Both the position numbers and the translations under genes were made by a program. A stretch of 64,000 nucleotides of DNA from Bifidobacterium parmae. Its GTDB lineage: Bacteria > Actinomycetota > Actinomycetes > Actinomycetales > Bifidobacteriaceae. The notes below the pieces were generated by a model, which saw only the letters and a list, made by a program, of their open reading frames with translations, was not told where the DNA came from and made no database searches. Shown here one piece after another: positions 7,128 through 16,872 of this stretch. Position 1 is the stretch's first letter, and each line of letters opens with the position of its first letter. The stretch spans positions 1-64,000 of the forward strand of contig NZ_NMWT01000003.1 of the NCBI RefSeq assembly GCF_002860365.1, read 5' to 3'.

Positions 7128-8240
7128 ATGTCGCAGATCATCGCGGGATCGCTTGCCGCAGTCACCTCGTTCCTGTTGTCGGCGAAGATCGGCATCGCGG
7201 GTTCGGTGATCGGCGCGGCGGCCAGTTACGTGATCTCCACGCTGGCGGCGAACATCTACGGCACGATTCTCAAGGCCTCCGGACAGAAGCTCCAGGAGGT
7301 CAACCCGCTGAGCAACACCGGCTCGGATGATGACGCGAAGGGCGAGGATTCCGAGAAATCCGGCGAATCCGAATCAGAGAAGGCGGACGACGCGGCGCAC
7401 GCCGACGCCGGCAAGACCGGCGACGGGGCGGCCGCGACGGATGAGACGGACGACGGCGAGGAGACCGTCATCGGACGGTTCAACGGCGCGGACGTGCTCG
7501 CGGCGGGTGCCGCGGGCGCGAAGACCCGCAGACTCGGCATCGGCGACGTGCCGCTGCCGCCGGCCGCCTCGGCGGCATCCAAGGACCGGATCGGACGGGT
7601 CGCCGGTTCGAACGGGCTCGGCGCGCCGTCGCCGAACACGAGCACCTACAACGTGTCCGAACTGCGCGGCAAGCGCAGGATCGACCCGAAGCGCATGGCG
7701 ATCATCGTCTCCGTGGTGAGCGGTCTGCTGGGTGTGGCGATCACGGCCGGCGTGGTCATGCTCATCACCAACGGCAACGGCACCGACACCGTGGTGCGTG
7801 ACATCGTGAGCCCGTCCTCCACGTCCAAGACGACGACGGACACCGGCACGACCACGCAGGAGACGCCGACGAAGCCGGACAAGCCGACCGACCAGAACGG
7901 CTACGGCACGACCGACGACACCACGGACGGCACGACCGACGGCACCGACACGGGCACGACGAGCGGCTCGACCGGCACGGATTCCTCGACCGGCACGTCC
8001 GGGTCGGGTACGAGCGGCTCCACCGGTTCCTCGTCCGGCTCATCCTCCTCCGGTTCCAGCTCGTCCGGGTCGACCGGCAGCGGCACGACCGGATCCGAAT
8101 CCGGCTCGTCCTCCTCCGGTTCCAGCTCGTCCGGGTCGACCGGCGGCGAATCCACCGGGTCGAGTTCGTCCGGGTCGACCGGTTCCGGATCCACGTCGTC
8201 CGGGTCGACCGGTGGCGAATCCACCGGAACGACGAACTGA
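7128..8240 (+). CDS. hypothetical two-segment membrane protein with Ser/Thr/Gly-repeat tail
   Basis: A 370-aa protein. Residues about 3-50 contain a hydrophobic, Gly/Ala-rich N-terminal segment (SVIGAAASYVISTLAANIYG) and about 60-125 an acidic linker. A clear transmembrane helix (IIVSVVSGLLGVAITAGVVMLI) follows after KRRIDPKR, at about residue 190. The last 150 residues are low-complexity Thr/Asp then Ser/Gly, with repeats such as SSSGSTG and GGESTG. The tail resembles wall-spanning stalks but has no LPxTG signal. ATG 7128 with CCAAGG 7 nt upstream is preferred; a GTG at 7101 (VKKFFQ) is also in frame. No family recognised. Confidence 0.7.
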   Translation: MSQIIAGSLAAVTSFLLSAKIGIAGSVIGAAASYVISTLAANIYGTILKASGQKLQEVNPLSNTGSDDDAKGEDSEKSGESESEKADDAAHADAGKTGDGAAATDETDDGEETVIGRFNGADVLAAGAAGAKTRRLGIGDVPLPPAASAASKDRIGRVAGSNGLGAPSPNTSTYNVSELRGKRRIDPKRMAIIVSVVSGLLGVAITAGVVMLITNGNGTDTVVRDIVSPSSTSKTTTDTGTTTQETPTKPDKPTDQNGYGTTDDTTDGTTDGTDTGTTSGSTGTDSSTGTSGSGTSGSTGSSSGSSSSGSSSSGSTGSGTTGSESGSSSSGSSSSGSTGGESTGSSSSGSTGSGSTSSGSTGGESTGTTN

Positions 8241-8299
8241 TGGCGAGCCGACTGGGGTGTGAGGCCGGCAACGGCTGATCGGAGATGGCCACCCCACTC

Positions 8300-8342
8300 C
8301 CACCCCCAGTCGGCTTCGCCGACAGCCCCCGCCAGCGGGGGC
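8300..8342 (+). repeat. 43-bp interspersed repeat, copy A
   Basis: CCACCCCC, then GTCGGCTTCGCCGAC (a small palindrome), then AGCCCCCGCCAGCGGGGGC (a second hairpin). The same element with two substitutions is at 39727-39769, and a partial copy follows at 8375. It lies just after the repeat-protein gene and could serve as its terminator. Confidence 0.7.
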
Positions 8343-8374
8343 ATGTTGTATCCCGCCCGCCGTCACGCATGACA

Positions 8375-8404
8375 GTCCGACAGCCCCCGCCGGCGGGGGC
8401 ATGG
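8375..8404 (+). repeat. 43-bp interspersed repeat, partial copy B
   Basis: GTCCGACAGCCCCCGCC followed by GGCGGGGGCATG: only the second hairpin of the element at 8300-8342 plus a few bases, including the same ATG flank. Confidence 0.65.
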
Positions 8405-8435
8405 TTGCAGGAATGTGGCAAGGGCATGCAAACGC

Positions 8436-8469
8436 GAAGGCCCGCAGGACTTGAATCCTGCGGGCCTTC
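8436..8469 (-). terminator. terminator of the tRNA-Ala pair
   Basis: GAAGGCCCGCAGGA and its exact complement form a 14-bp stem with a 6-nt loop, 10 nt beyond the 3' end of the second tRNA on the minus strand. Downstream on that strand the sequence is GCGTTTGC. Confidence 0.75.
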
Positions 8470-8479
8470 ATCGTAATCG

Positions 8480-8552
8480 TGGAGCTAAGGGGATTCGAAC
8501 CCCTGACCCTCTCCATGCCATGGAGATGCGCTACCAGCTGCGCCATAGCCCC
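8480..8552 (-). tRNA. tRNA-Ala(GGC)
   Basis: A complete cloverleaf on the minus strand: acceptor GGGGCTA/TAGCTCC, anticodon loop ATGGCAT with anticodon GGC, T-arm with GGTTCGAATCC, discriminator A. CCA is not encoded. It is identical to the copy at 8624-8696, 71 nt upstream on the same transcript. Confidence 0.95.
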
Positions 8553-8623
8553 GTATTCATTTATGCGCATAGTTATTGATACGCAAACGCCGTCATCGGA
8601 ATCATCCGAATCATCACGTTTCG

Positions 8624-8696
8624 TGGAGCTAAGGGGATTCGAACCCCTGACCCTCTCCATGCCATGGAGATGCGCTACCAGCTGCGCCATAGCCCC
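8624..8696 (-). tRNA. tRNA-Ala(GGC), second identical copy
   Basis: Identical over 73 nt to 8480-8552, in tandem on the minus strand. Being the promoter-proximal copy, it is probably co-transcribed with the other and ended by the hairpin at 8436-8469. Confidence 0.95.
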
Positions 8697-8822
8697 GTAT
8701 TCGGTTATCGGCTCGCTCAAACGAACCTCGTATACATTACGACGGAGAACGCGATTCGGCAACTACGCGTGTCGCCCGCGTGTCGCGCTTGCGGCACACG
8801 GGCGACAAACCTCGTCATCGCG

Positions 8823-9536
8823 TCAGCGTTCCCTCTCCCATTCGGGCGTGTCCGCGATGGCGGGCCCGTGGTTGTAGTCGGCGAGACGCCAGCGGAACGT
8901 GCCGTCGGGCATGTCCATCAGGGTGAGTCGCACCCAATGCGCGTTGCGCATCGAGACGACCGAACCGAACGTGGGATCCACCTTGTCGAGTCCGAGCAGG
9001 GTCTGGAGGGTCTGCGCGATCCACGCTCCGTGTGAGAACACGAACAGGTCGGTGTTCTGCCCCGCGCGCGTGGCCCAGTCGTTCAACGCCTCGACGCCGC
9101 GACGCCCCACATGGCTTTTCGGTTCGGCGCCGTATTTGAGTTCGCCGCCGCCGTGCATGCGCCACGAGGCGAAGTCCTCCGGGTAGCGTTCGACGAGTTC
9201 GGCGACGGCGTGGCCGTCCCATTCGCCGAAGCTGCGCTCGCGCACGCGCTCATCGTCATGTACTTCGACCCCCGCTTCCGCCCCGCCGAGCACGTCGGCG
9301 AACGCCTGCGCGGTGGCGTGGGCGCGGCTCAGGTCGGAGGAGACGATGAGACGGTCGGTCACGTTCGGCAGCCGGTCGACGTACAGCGACTTCAACGCGG
9401 CCGCGGTCTGGACGACCTGCCAGCGGCCGACGGTGTCGAGCGGGATGTCGACCTGCCCCTGCAGCTTGTGCGCCGCATTGTAGGAGGTGCGGCCGTGGCG
9501 GACGAGGAAGACGCTCCTGACGTGGCGGACCATCAT
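8823..9536 (-). CDS. histidine phosphatase family protein (last gene of glmU-rsfS operon)
   Basis: A 237-aa phosphoglycerate-mutase-like phosphatase: catalytic RHG in VRHGRTSY (R13-H14-G15), GQVDIPLD, a second histidine in FSHGAW. The ATG at 9536 overlaps the rsfS stop as ATGA, so translation is coupled; ATG 9533 is an in-frame alternative. In actinobacteria a phosphatase next to rsfS is often annotated as a phosphoglycerate mutase or glucosyl-3-phosphoglycerate phosphatase, but the substrate here is unproven. It is related to the protein at 1210-2055. Confidence 0.88.
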   Translation of the reverse strand: MMVRHVRSVFLVRHGRTSYNAAHKLQGQVDIPLDTVGRWQVVQTAAALKSLYVDRLPNVTDRLIVSSDLSRAHATAQAFADVLGGAEAGVEVHDDERVRERSFGEWDGHAVAELVERYPEDFASWRMHGGGELKYGAEPKSHVGRRGVEALNDWATRAGQNTDLFVFSHGAWIAQTLQTLLGLDKVDPTFGSVVSMRNAHWVRLTLMDMPDGTFRWRLADYNHGPAIADTPEWERER

Positions 9537-9916
9537 TCGGCGCTTTCCGGATGCGCGAGCTCCAGGTCGATCTGCGGGCAGTCGCGCCACAGGCGTTCCA
9601 GCCCGTAGAATTCGCGGGATTCCTCGTGCATCACGTGGATCACGTAGTCGCCGTAGTCGAGCAGCACCCACTGGCCTTCGGTGAGGCCTTCGCGGTCGCG
9701 CGGCTTGCGCCCGTCGCACTTGAGGTAGAGGTCCTTTTCGATCTCCTCGGCGACGGCGAGCACCTGACGCTCGTTGGACGCGCCGGCGATCATCATGATG
9801 TCGGTGATACCGAGCGGCCCGGTCACGTCGTAGGCGACGATGTCGGTCGCCTTGACGCGGTCGGCCGCCTCGGCGGCGATGCGGATGTCGTCGATGGATG
9901 ACTGCAGTGCGGTCAT
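9533..9916 (-). CDS. rsfS: ribosome silencing factor RsfS
   Basis: A 127-aa protein of the RsfS/Iojap/DUF143 family. It binds ribosomal protein L14 on the 50S subunit and blocks subunit joining during starvation. Family hallmarks are present: DIVAYDVTGPLGITDIMMI near residues 25-42, ASNERQVLAVAEEI, and WVLLDYGDYVIHVMHEESREFYGLERLW near the C-terminus. It lies in the order glmU, rsfS, phosphatase, with ATGA overlap to the last. ATG 9916 has GAGGAG upstream. The 86-nt gap to glmU holds no obvious terminator. Confidence 0.93.
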   Translation of the reverse strand: MTALQSSIDDIRIAAEAADRVKATDIVAYDVTGPLGITDIMMIAGASNERQVLAVAEEIEKDLYLKCDGRKPRDREGLTEGQWVLLDYGDYVIHVMHEESREFYGLERLWRDCPQIDLELAHPESAE

Positions 9917-10002
9917 GAATCTCCTCGTGTCTGTTGCGTGATCTGAATGGTCGGAATGGGGTCGCACGGGTCCGTCGTCCGTCGTCCCGTCGGGCGCGCC
10001 GG

Positions 10003-11394
10003 TCAGCGCTCCCAGGCGGGCTTCCAGCCTTCGACGTTGTGCTGCGTGTTCTCCGAGTACACCATCGTGTCGTCGGGCACGGCGTGGCGGATGACGGAGC
10101 CGGCGCCGGAGGTGACGTTGTCGCCGACCTCGACGGGCGCGACGAGCAGGTTGCCGGCGCCGATGTGGCAGCCGGCGCCGATCGTCGTGCGGTTCTTGTG
10201 CACGCCGTCGTAGTTGGCGGTGATGGTGCCGCCGCCCACGTTCGTGTGGTCGCCGAGCTGCGCGTCGCCCACGTAGCTCAGGTGCGGCACCTTGGTGCCG
10301 TTGCCGATGTGCGCCTTCTTCATCTCGACGAAGGCGCCGGCCTTCGCCTCCTCGCCGAAGTCGTTGCCCTGACGCAGGTACGTCCACGGGCCGATGTTGG
10401 TGGCGCGGCCGATGTGGGATTCCTGCACGCGGGAGCGTTCGACGACGGCCTCGGCGTCGACGGTCGCGTCGATGAGGGTCGAGTACGGTCCGACGACCGC
10501 CTCCTCACCGATGACCGTATGGCCCTGCAGGAACGTGCCGGGCAGGATGGTCGCGTCGCGGCCGATCTCGACGTCGTCCTCGATCCACGTGGTCTCCGGG
10601 TCGAGGATGGTGACGCCGGAGTGCATCCACGCCTCGCACACGCGGCGGTTGTGCGCCTTGGCGAGCGCGGCGAGCTGCACGCGGTCGTTGACGCCTTCGA
10701 CGCTCAGCGGGTCGGGGGCGGTGAACGCGCCGACCTTGCCGTTGGCGCGGGCGGTCTCCAGCGCGTCGGTCAGGTAGAACTCGCCCTGCGCGTTGTTGGA
10801 TTTGAGGTCGGCGATGGCGCGGGCGAGCAGTTCCGCGTCGAACACGTACACGGAGGTGTTCACCTCCTGCACGGCGAGTTCGCTGCGGTTCGCGTCCTTC
10901 TGTTCGACGATGCGCAGCACGTTGCCCTCGCGGTCGCGGATGATGCGGCCGTAGCCGGTCGGGTCGTCGAGCACGGTGGTCAGGACGGTGGCGCCGTTGC
11001 CGGATTCGTTGTGGAAGGCGACGAGCTTGGAGAGCGTGTCGGCGTCGAGCAGCGGCATGTCGGAGGCGGCGATGAGCACGGGGCCGGCGAGCGGGCCGTC
11101 GGCGGCGAGCTGCGCCATCGCGCACTGCACGGCGCGTCCGGTGCCGGGGATGTCGTCCTGATTGACGATGGTGACGTCCGCGTCGTAGGAGCGCGCGGCG
11201 GCGGCGACGCGTTCGGCCTGGAAGTGGACGACCACGGCGAGCGTGGCGGGGTCGAGCGCCTTCACGGAGTCCATGACGCGGTTGAGGAAGGTCTTGCCGG
11301 CGAAGGTGTGCAGCACCTTCGGCTTCTTGGATCGCATGCGGGTGCCTTCTCCCGCGGCGAGGATGATTGCGGCGGTCACTGCCGAGGATGCCAT
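10003..11394 (-). CDS. glmU: bifunctional GlmU (GlcNAc-1-P uridyltransferase / GlcN-1-P acetyltransferase)
   Basis: A 463-aa enzyme making UDP-N-acetylglucosamine for peptidoglycan: the C-terminal domain acetylates glucosamine-1-phosphate and the N-terminal domain adds UMP. The pyrophosphorylase signature LAAGEGTRMRSKKPKVLH starts near residue 12. The C-terminal half has left-handed beta-helix hexapeptides (for example IGRDATILPGT, IGNGTKVPHLSYVGDAQLG) and the VGGGTITANYDG block. The ATG at 11394 begins MASSAVTAAIILAAG, with AAGGGAA about 10 nt upstream; an open extension to 11439 is possible. First gene of the operon with rsfS and the phosphatase. Confidence 0.95.
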   Translation of the reverse strand: MASSAVTAAIILAAGEGTRMRSKKPKVLHTFAGKTFLNRVMDSVKALDPATLAVVVHFQAERVAAAARSYDADVTIVNQDDIPGTGRAVQCAMAQLAADGPLAGPVLIAASDMPLLDADTLSKLVAFHNESGNGATVLTTVLDDPTGYGRIIRDREGNVLRIVEQKDANRSELAVQEVNTSVYVFDAELLARAIADLKSNNAQGEFYLTDALETARANGKVGAFTAPDPLSVEGVNDRVQLAALAKAHNRRVCEAWMHSGVTILDPETTWIEDDVEIGRDATILPGTFLQGHTVIGEEAVVGPYSTLIDATVDAEAVVERSRVQESHIGRATNIGPWTYLRQGNDFGEEAKAGAFVEMKKAHIGNGTKVPHLSYVGDAQLGDHTNVGGGTITANYDGVHKNRTTIGAGCHIGAGNLLVAPVEVGDNVTSGAGSVIRHAVPDDTMVYSENTQHNVEGWKPAWER

Positions 11395-11447
11395 AAGCGT
11401 GTCGTTCCCTTCACTTGGCGTGTCATCTGTTTCCAGCACCTAACGAT

Positions 11448-11480
11448 AGACGGCCGCCCGGATGAGCCGGACGGCCGTCT
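11448..11480 (-). terminator. terminator after tRNA-Gln
   Basis: AGACGGCCG-CCGG and CCGG-CGGCCGTCT pair, with one mismatch, around a 5-nt loop, 16 nt past the 3' end of the tRNA on the minus strand. Confidence 0.7.
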
Positions 11481-11495
11481 GTTGCGGTGTAGGCG

Positions 11496-11566
11496 TTCCC
11501 CCACCTGGATTCGAACCAAGACAAAGGGTTCCAAAGGCCCGTGTGCTGCCATTACACCATGGGGGA
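11496..11566 (-). tRNA. tRNA-Gln(TTG)
   Basis: Minus strand, 71 nt: acceptor TCCCCCA/TGGGGGA, anticodon loop CTTTGGA (anticodon TTG), T-arm CTTGG-TTCGAAT-CCAGG, no encoded CCA. The anticodon stem as I fold it has mismatches at its first and last positions (27-43 and 31-39), leaving three G-C pairs. Confidence 0.9.
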
Positions 11567-11607
11567 CCGGCGGCGTTCGCCGCCAAGTGTTTATTTATAC
11601 CATAAGG

Positions 11608-12627
11608 TCAGGCGAAAAGGAAACCCTGGCCATGGTGTTCGGGGTACGTGTCGAACAGTTCGGCCACGGAGCCGTCCTCGAACACGGCGCGGATGGCGCC
11701 GGCGAGCAGCGGGGCGATGGACAGGACGGTCAGGCCGTCCCAGCGCTTCTCCTCGGGGATCGGCACGGTGTCGGTGAGGACGACCTCGCGGGCGCCGCTC
11801 TCCTTGAGGCGTTCGACGGCGGGGCCGGACAGCACGCCGTGCGTGGCGACCACGGTGACGGAGTTCGCGCCGGCGTCGCGCAGCACCTTGCAGGCGCCGG
11901 CGATGGTGCCGGCGGTGTCGATGAGGTCGTCGACGAGCACGCAGTCCTTGCCCTTGACGTCGCCGACGACGCGGTTGGCGACGGCCTGGTTCGGGCGGGT
12001 GATGTCGCGCGTCTTGTGCACGAAGGCGAGCGGGCCGCCGCCGAGGCGCTGCGCCCACTGTTCGGCGACGCGGATGCGGCCGGCGTCCGGGGAGACGACG
12101 GTCACGTTGTCGAGCTGGCCCTGGAAGCGGTCGCGGATGTAGTCGACGAGCACCGGCATGGCGATGAGATGGTCGACGGGGCCGTCGAAGAAGCCCTGGG
12201 ACTGGGCGGCGTGCAGGTCGACGGACATGATGCGGTCGGCGCCGGCGGTCTTGAGCAGGTCGAAGATGAGACGGCAGGAGATGGGCTCGCGGCCACGGTG
12301 CTTCTTGTCCTGGCGCGAGTAGCCGAGCAGCGGGCAGACGGCGGTGATGGAGCGGGCGGAGGCGCGCTTGAGCGCGTCGATCATGATGAGCTGCTCCATG
12401 ATCGCCTTGTTGATCGGCTTGTAGTGGCTTTGCAGCACGAACACGTCGGCGCCGCGCACCGATTCGGTGTAGCGCACGTACATCTCGCCGTTCGCGAAGT
12501 CGTATGCGGTGGTTTCCAGCACGTCGATGCCGAGCTGGTCGGCGACGTCCTGCGCGAGTTTCGGATGAATCCTTCCCGTGACGAGAATAAGGTTCTTGTC
12601 GGGCTTCCCTTCGAGGATTGCGCTCAC
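11608..12627 (-). CDS. prs: ribose-phosphate pyrophosphokinase (PRPP synthetase)
   Basis: A 339-aa class I PRPP synthetase. It transfers pyrophosphate from ATP to ribose-5-phosphate, feeding purine, pyrimidine, His and Trp synthesis. Seen are the flexible-loop/ATP region PLLGYSRQDKKHRGREPIS, DRIMSVDLHAAQ, and the PRPP-binding loop VLVDDLIDTAGT. I chose GTG 12627 (VSAILEG) because GGGAGA lies 5 nt upstream; TTG 12639 in the same frame lacks a site. It lies upstream of tRNA-Gln on the same strand, possibly with its own promoter. Confidence 0.94.
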   Translation of the reverse strand: MSAILEGKPDKNLILVTGRIHPKLAQDVADQLGIDVLETTAYDFANGEMYVRYTESVRGADVFVLQSHYKPINKAIMEQLIMIDALKRASARSITAVCPLLGYSRQDKKHRGREPISCRLIFDLLKTAGADRIMSVDLHAAQSQGFFDGPVDHLIAMPVLVDYIRDRFQGQLDNVTVVSPDAGRIRVAEQWAQRLGGGPLAFVHKTRDITRPNQAVANRVVGDVKGKDCVLVDDLIDTAGTIAGACKVLRDAGANSVTVVATHGVLSGPAVERLKESGAREVVLTDTVPIPEEKRWDGLTVLSIAPLLAGAIRAVFEDGSVAELFDTYPEHHGQGFLFA

Positions 12628-12730
12628 CGTATCTCCCAAACGTTGTTTGCAGTTATCAATGGACGGAATTCAAGTGTAATGGCCATAGCCGACCGCCCCG
12701 GCGGCCACGCGTCGGGGCGTGGCGGCCGGC

Positions 12731-14524
12731 TCAGTGGCCGGCGTCGATCCACGCCTGGATGGCCTGTCTGACGGCCTGCGCGTAGTAGTCGCCTCCGTCG
12801 GGGTGGATGCCGTCGGCGGCGAGGTGGGACGCGTTGGCGGCGGCCGCGGAGTCCCAGTCGGCGACGACCACGTTGTCCGGGTGGGCGGCGGCGAACTGTT
12901 GGAGCAGCTGGTTGTTCTGGGGGATCCACGTGCGGTCGCCGTGCGCGTTGACGAGCACGAGCACGCGGTCGGGCCCCACCATGTTCAGGTATTGGTCGAG
13001 GTGTTCGGGCGGGATGGGGCCGTTGGTGGCGAGACCGAGCACGACCCACTGCCGCAGTCCCGCGCCCTTGCCGGAGACGATGCCGAAGCCGGCGAAGCTG
13101 GAGCGTGATACGGCCGCGTCGAGGTCGATGCCGGGAAACACCTCCTGCATGCCTTTGGCGCTGGCGAGCATGACGGAGTCGCCGACGGCGGTGATCTGGT
13201 CGCCGGTGGGCATGGTGTGCGGCGGTTTGCGCGGCGTGGGCACCTGTCCGCGTCCGAGCGCCTGTTCGGCGGCGAGTCGCGCGGTCTGGCGTTCGAGCGC
13301 GATCTCGACGGAGGTCTTTTCGGGCGCGTCGCGTACGGCGACCACGCCGCCGGCGATGACGAGCAGCAGTGCGATGGCGGAGGCGACGGCGCGCACGACG
13401 TCGCGCCATGTGCATCCGGGGCCGGGCACGACGATCGAGCTGATGCCGCCGCGGACTGCGGGCCGTTCGACGAGGATCCACGAGACGGCGGTGGCGACGA
13501 GGGTGATGACGAGCGTGACGGGCAGCACCCACAGGTGCGTGCCTTTGCCGGGCACGAGGCGCGGCAGCGTGGCGGCGACGATGAGCCATACGGGCCAATG
13601 CCACAGGTAGATGCCGTACGAGTAGCGGCCGAGCAGGGCGAGCGGGCGGAACACGAACTGGGATTGCATCCACGAGTCGGTCTGCACGGTGCCGGCGATG
13701 AGCAGGATGGACAGCACGCTGGCGAGCGGGATGCCCCATTGGAACGAGTCGGCGTCCTGGTTGCCGCGGATCGCCATGTCGATGAGCGCGATGGCGGCGA
13801 CGAACGCGACGACGGGCGCGAGGACGCGGCGTGCACGCACGGCCCACGGCAGGTGGTCGCCGACGGCGATGCGCCGGTTGACGACGATCCAGGCGAGGGC
13901 GACGCCGAGCATGAACCCGGTGGCGTGCGTGTCGGTGCCGAAGTAGACGCGCGTGGGGTCGGCGCCGGGCGTGTACGTGAGGTTCATCGACGCGGCGCTG
14001 CCGACGGCGATGGCGAGCGGCACGAGCAGGGAGCATCGGGTGTGCCGGATGCGGTGCATGAACCATGCGACGATCGGGATGACGAGGTAGAGCTGCATGA
14101 GGACGGAGACGAACCACAGGTGCCTCAGCAGTTGGGGGTTCATCTGGCCGAAGTAGCTGTTGCCGCTGGCGATGGCGTACCAGTTGTAGCAGCCGAGCGC
14201 CACGGTGACGATCTGGTCGCGGATGTGGACGAGGAGGTCCTTGTCGAGGCACCATGCGGCGAAGGAGACGGCGGGGATCATGAGCACGAGCGCCGGGTAG
14301 AGGCGGGTGAACCGCCTGGGCCAGTAGCGTTCGAGACCGAGCCCCTCCCCCGCCTTCAGCCTGGTGAACAGGCCGATGGCGGCGAGGAATCCGGAGACGG
14401 TGAGGAACACGTCCACGCCGTAGAATCCTCCCGGTAGCCATGACTGTTCGCAGTGATACAGGATGATGGCGATGAGGGCGAGCCCCTTGATGCCGTCCAA
14501 TCCGACGAAATGCCGACGTGCCAC
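12731..14524 (-). CDS. membrane acyltransferase (acyltransferase-3) fused to SGNH-like domain
   Basis: A 597-aa protein. Residues about 1-370 form an acyltransferase-3 (OafA/OatA-like) membrane domain with about ten helices: GLDGIKGLALIAIILYH at the N-terminus, then PGGFYGVDVFLTVSGFL, and SYGIYLWHWPVW near the end. The C-terminal 170 residues are an extracytoplasmic SGNH-type esterase/transferase domain with AVGDSVM (nucleophile Ser) and DGIHPDGG (Asp-His). OatA-type proteins O-acetylate peptidoglycan or wall polysaccharide; the acceptor here is unknown. The start is GTG 14524 with only a weak purine-rich region upstream. Confidence 0.87.
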   Translation of the reverse strand: MARRHFVGLDGIKGLALIAIILYHCEQSWLPGGFYGVDVFLTVSGFLAAIGLFTRLKAGEGLGLERYWPRRFTRLYPALVLMIPAVSFAAWCLDKDLLVHIRDQIVTVALGCYNWYAIASGNSYFGQMNPQLLRHLWFVSVLMQLYLVIPIVAWFMHRIRHTRCSLLVPLAIAVGSAASMNLTYTPGADPTRVYFGTDTHATGFMLGVALAWIVVNRRIAVGDHLPWAVRARRVLAPVVAFVAAIALIDMAIRGNQDADSFQWGIPLASVLSILLIAGTVQTDSWMQSQFVFRPLALLGRYSYGIYLWHWPVWLIVAATLPRLVPGKGTHLWVLPVTLVITLVATAVSWILVERPAVRGGISSIVVPGPGCTWRDVVRAVASAIALLLVIAGGVVAVRDAPEKTSVEIALERQTARLAAEQALGRGQVPTPRKPPHTMPTGDQITAVGDSVMLASAKGMQEVFPGIDLDAAVSRSSFAGFGIVSGKGAGLRQWVVLGLATNGPIPPEHLDQYLNMVGPDRVLVLVNAHGDRTWIPQNNQLLQQFAAAHPDNVVVADWDSAAAANASHLAADGIHPDGGDYYAQAVRQAIQAWIDAGH

Positions 14525-14851
14525 GATGACCGCTCTACTTCTTCTCGTTCTTGGTTCTTTGGTTCTCTCTATGGTTCCGCGGCGTCAAACCGCAGACAGT
14601 GACAGATTAGTAACCCTCCCCCACCAACACGCCTTCCCCGCGTCGTCGTTCACGTCACGTACAAAAAAGGTCCGGAACGCGCGGAGCGTTCCGGACCTTC
14701 CGTCCCGTCACTCAGGAATCGCGGGATGCGTGCGGAGGCCGCCGTCACCCGTGGAATCCGGTGATGCGTGCGGCAGCAAGGCGCACCGAGGGAAGGCGTG
14801 CGAAGGCACGTCGACCGAGGGGCAACGCAGCTGACGCTCCATCACCGGATT
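14525..14851. other. intergenic region between the acyltransferase gene and guaA
   Basis: A 327-nt gap between same-strand genes. It holds the guaA terminator at 14663-14699. A 12-bp inverted repeat, AATCCGGTGATG (14755-14766) and CATCACCGGATT (14840-14851), lies 73 nt apart, its right arm touching the guaA stop codon. I see no gene. Confidence 0.55.
14663..14699 (-). terminator. rho-independent terminator of guaA
   Basis: On the minus strand, AAGGTCCGGAACGC pairs exactly with GCGTTCCGGACCTT around a 5-nt loop and is followed by a T-run (TTTTTTGT including the stem end). Confidence 0.88.
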
Positions 14852-16414
<1,563 letters not shown>

Positions 16415-16726
16415 GGAAATTCCCCTAACGTTTATCGGGATGTAACTTGATGACTTGCCGCCTTATTATCCCCGTCGAACGAGACAAGGCGAAACGACGT
16501 ATTTTCTGTGCGAAAAACGCACTTCCTTCACATGACGGCGTTGTCAACACGCCGGGAGTGAACATAACGAAACGAACGTGGACGTATCGGATAAACCCTT
16601 TGTTTCCAGCGGGATTCCAACGTTTTCATCGTGTTATCGAACAATTTCGATGTGCACAATCGCACGGGCAATTCACACAAAACCAGCAAAAATCGAAACA
16701 ATTCCGAACACACCCGCAAGAAATCG

Positions 16727-16754
16727 TTCAAAAGTCGCGTTGTCCTCGTACCAT
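16727..16754 (+). promoter_or_regulatory. candidate xfp promoter
   Basis: TTCAAA (16727-16732) and TACCAT (16749-16754), 16-nt spacer, each matching the consensus at 4 of 6. The predicted start near 16761 would give a leader of about 110 nt. Confidence 0.35.
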
Positions 16755-16854
16755 AACGAGTGATTGGGAGCGGAAACCGCATGACCGCAAGGCTGTGAGG
16801 CACCGCGACCGAGTGGAAATAATCAATCGCGCGACGATCGCACGATCGGCGCGC

Positions 16855-16870
16855 AGGAGTACAGGAGTAC
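16855..16870 (+). promoter_or_regulatory. duplicated ribosome binding site of xfp
   Basis: AGGAGTAC occurs twice in direct tandem. The second copy places AGGAG 5 nt before ATG 16873; the first is 13 nt away. It marks the start codon clearly and fits very high expression. Confidence 0.7.
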
Positions 16871-16872
16871 AC

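Larger units (their letters stand above)
16415..16872. promoter_or_regulatory. long A/T-richer control region between guaA and xfp
   Basis: A 458-nt region without a plausible gene. Local inverted repeats include GTGCG-AAAAA-CGCAC near 16508, GGCGTTGTCAACACGCC near 16538, and ATCGAA-CAA-TTTCGAT near 16638. The base composition is clearly lower in GC than the surrounding genes. The size and the palindromes suggest regulation of the divergent genes and a long xfp leader. Confidence 0.5.

Noticed and set aside
9934-12771. A 945-codon plus-strand frame
   Set aside because: It runs antisense to glmU, tRNA-Gln and prs, and would include a tRNA gene and terminators.
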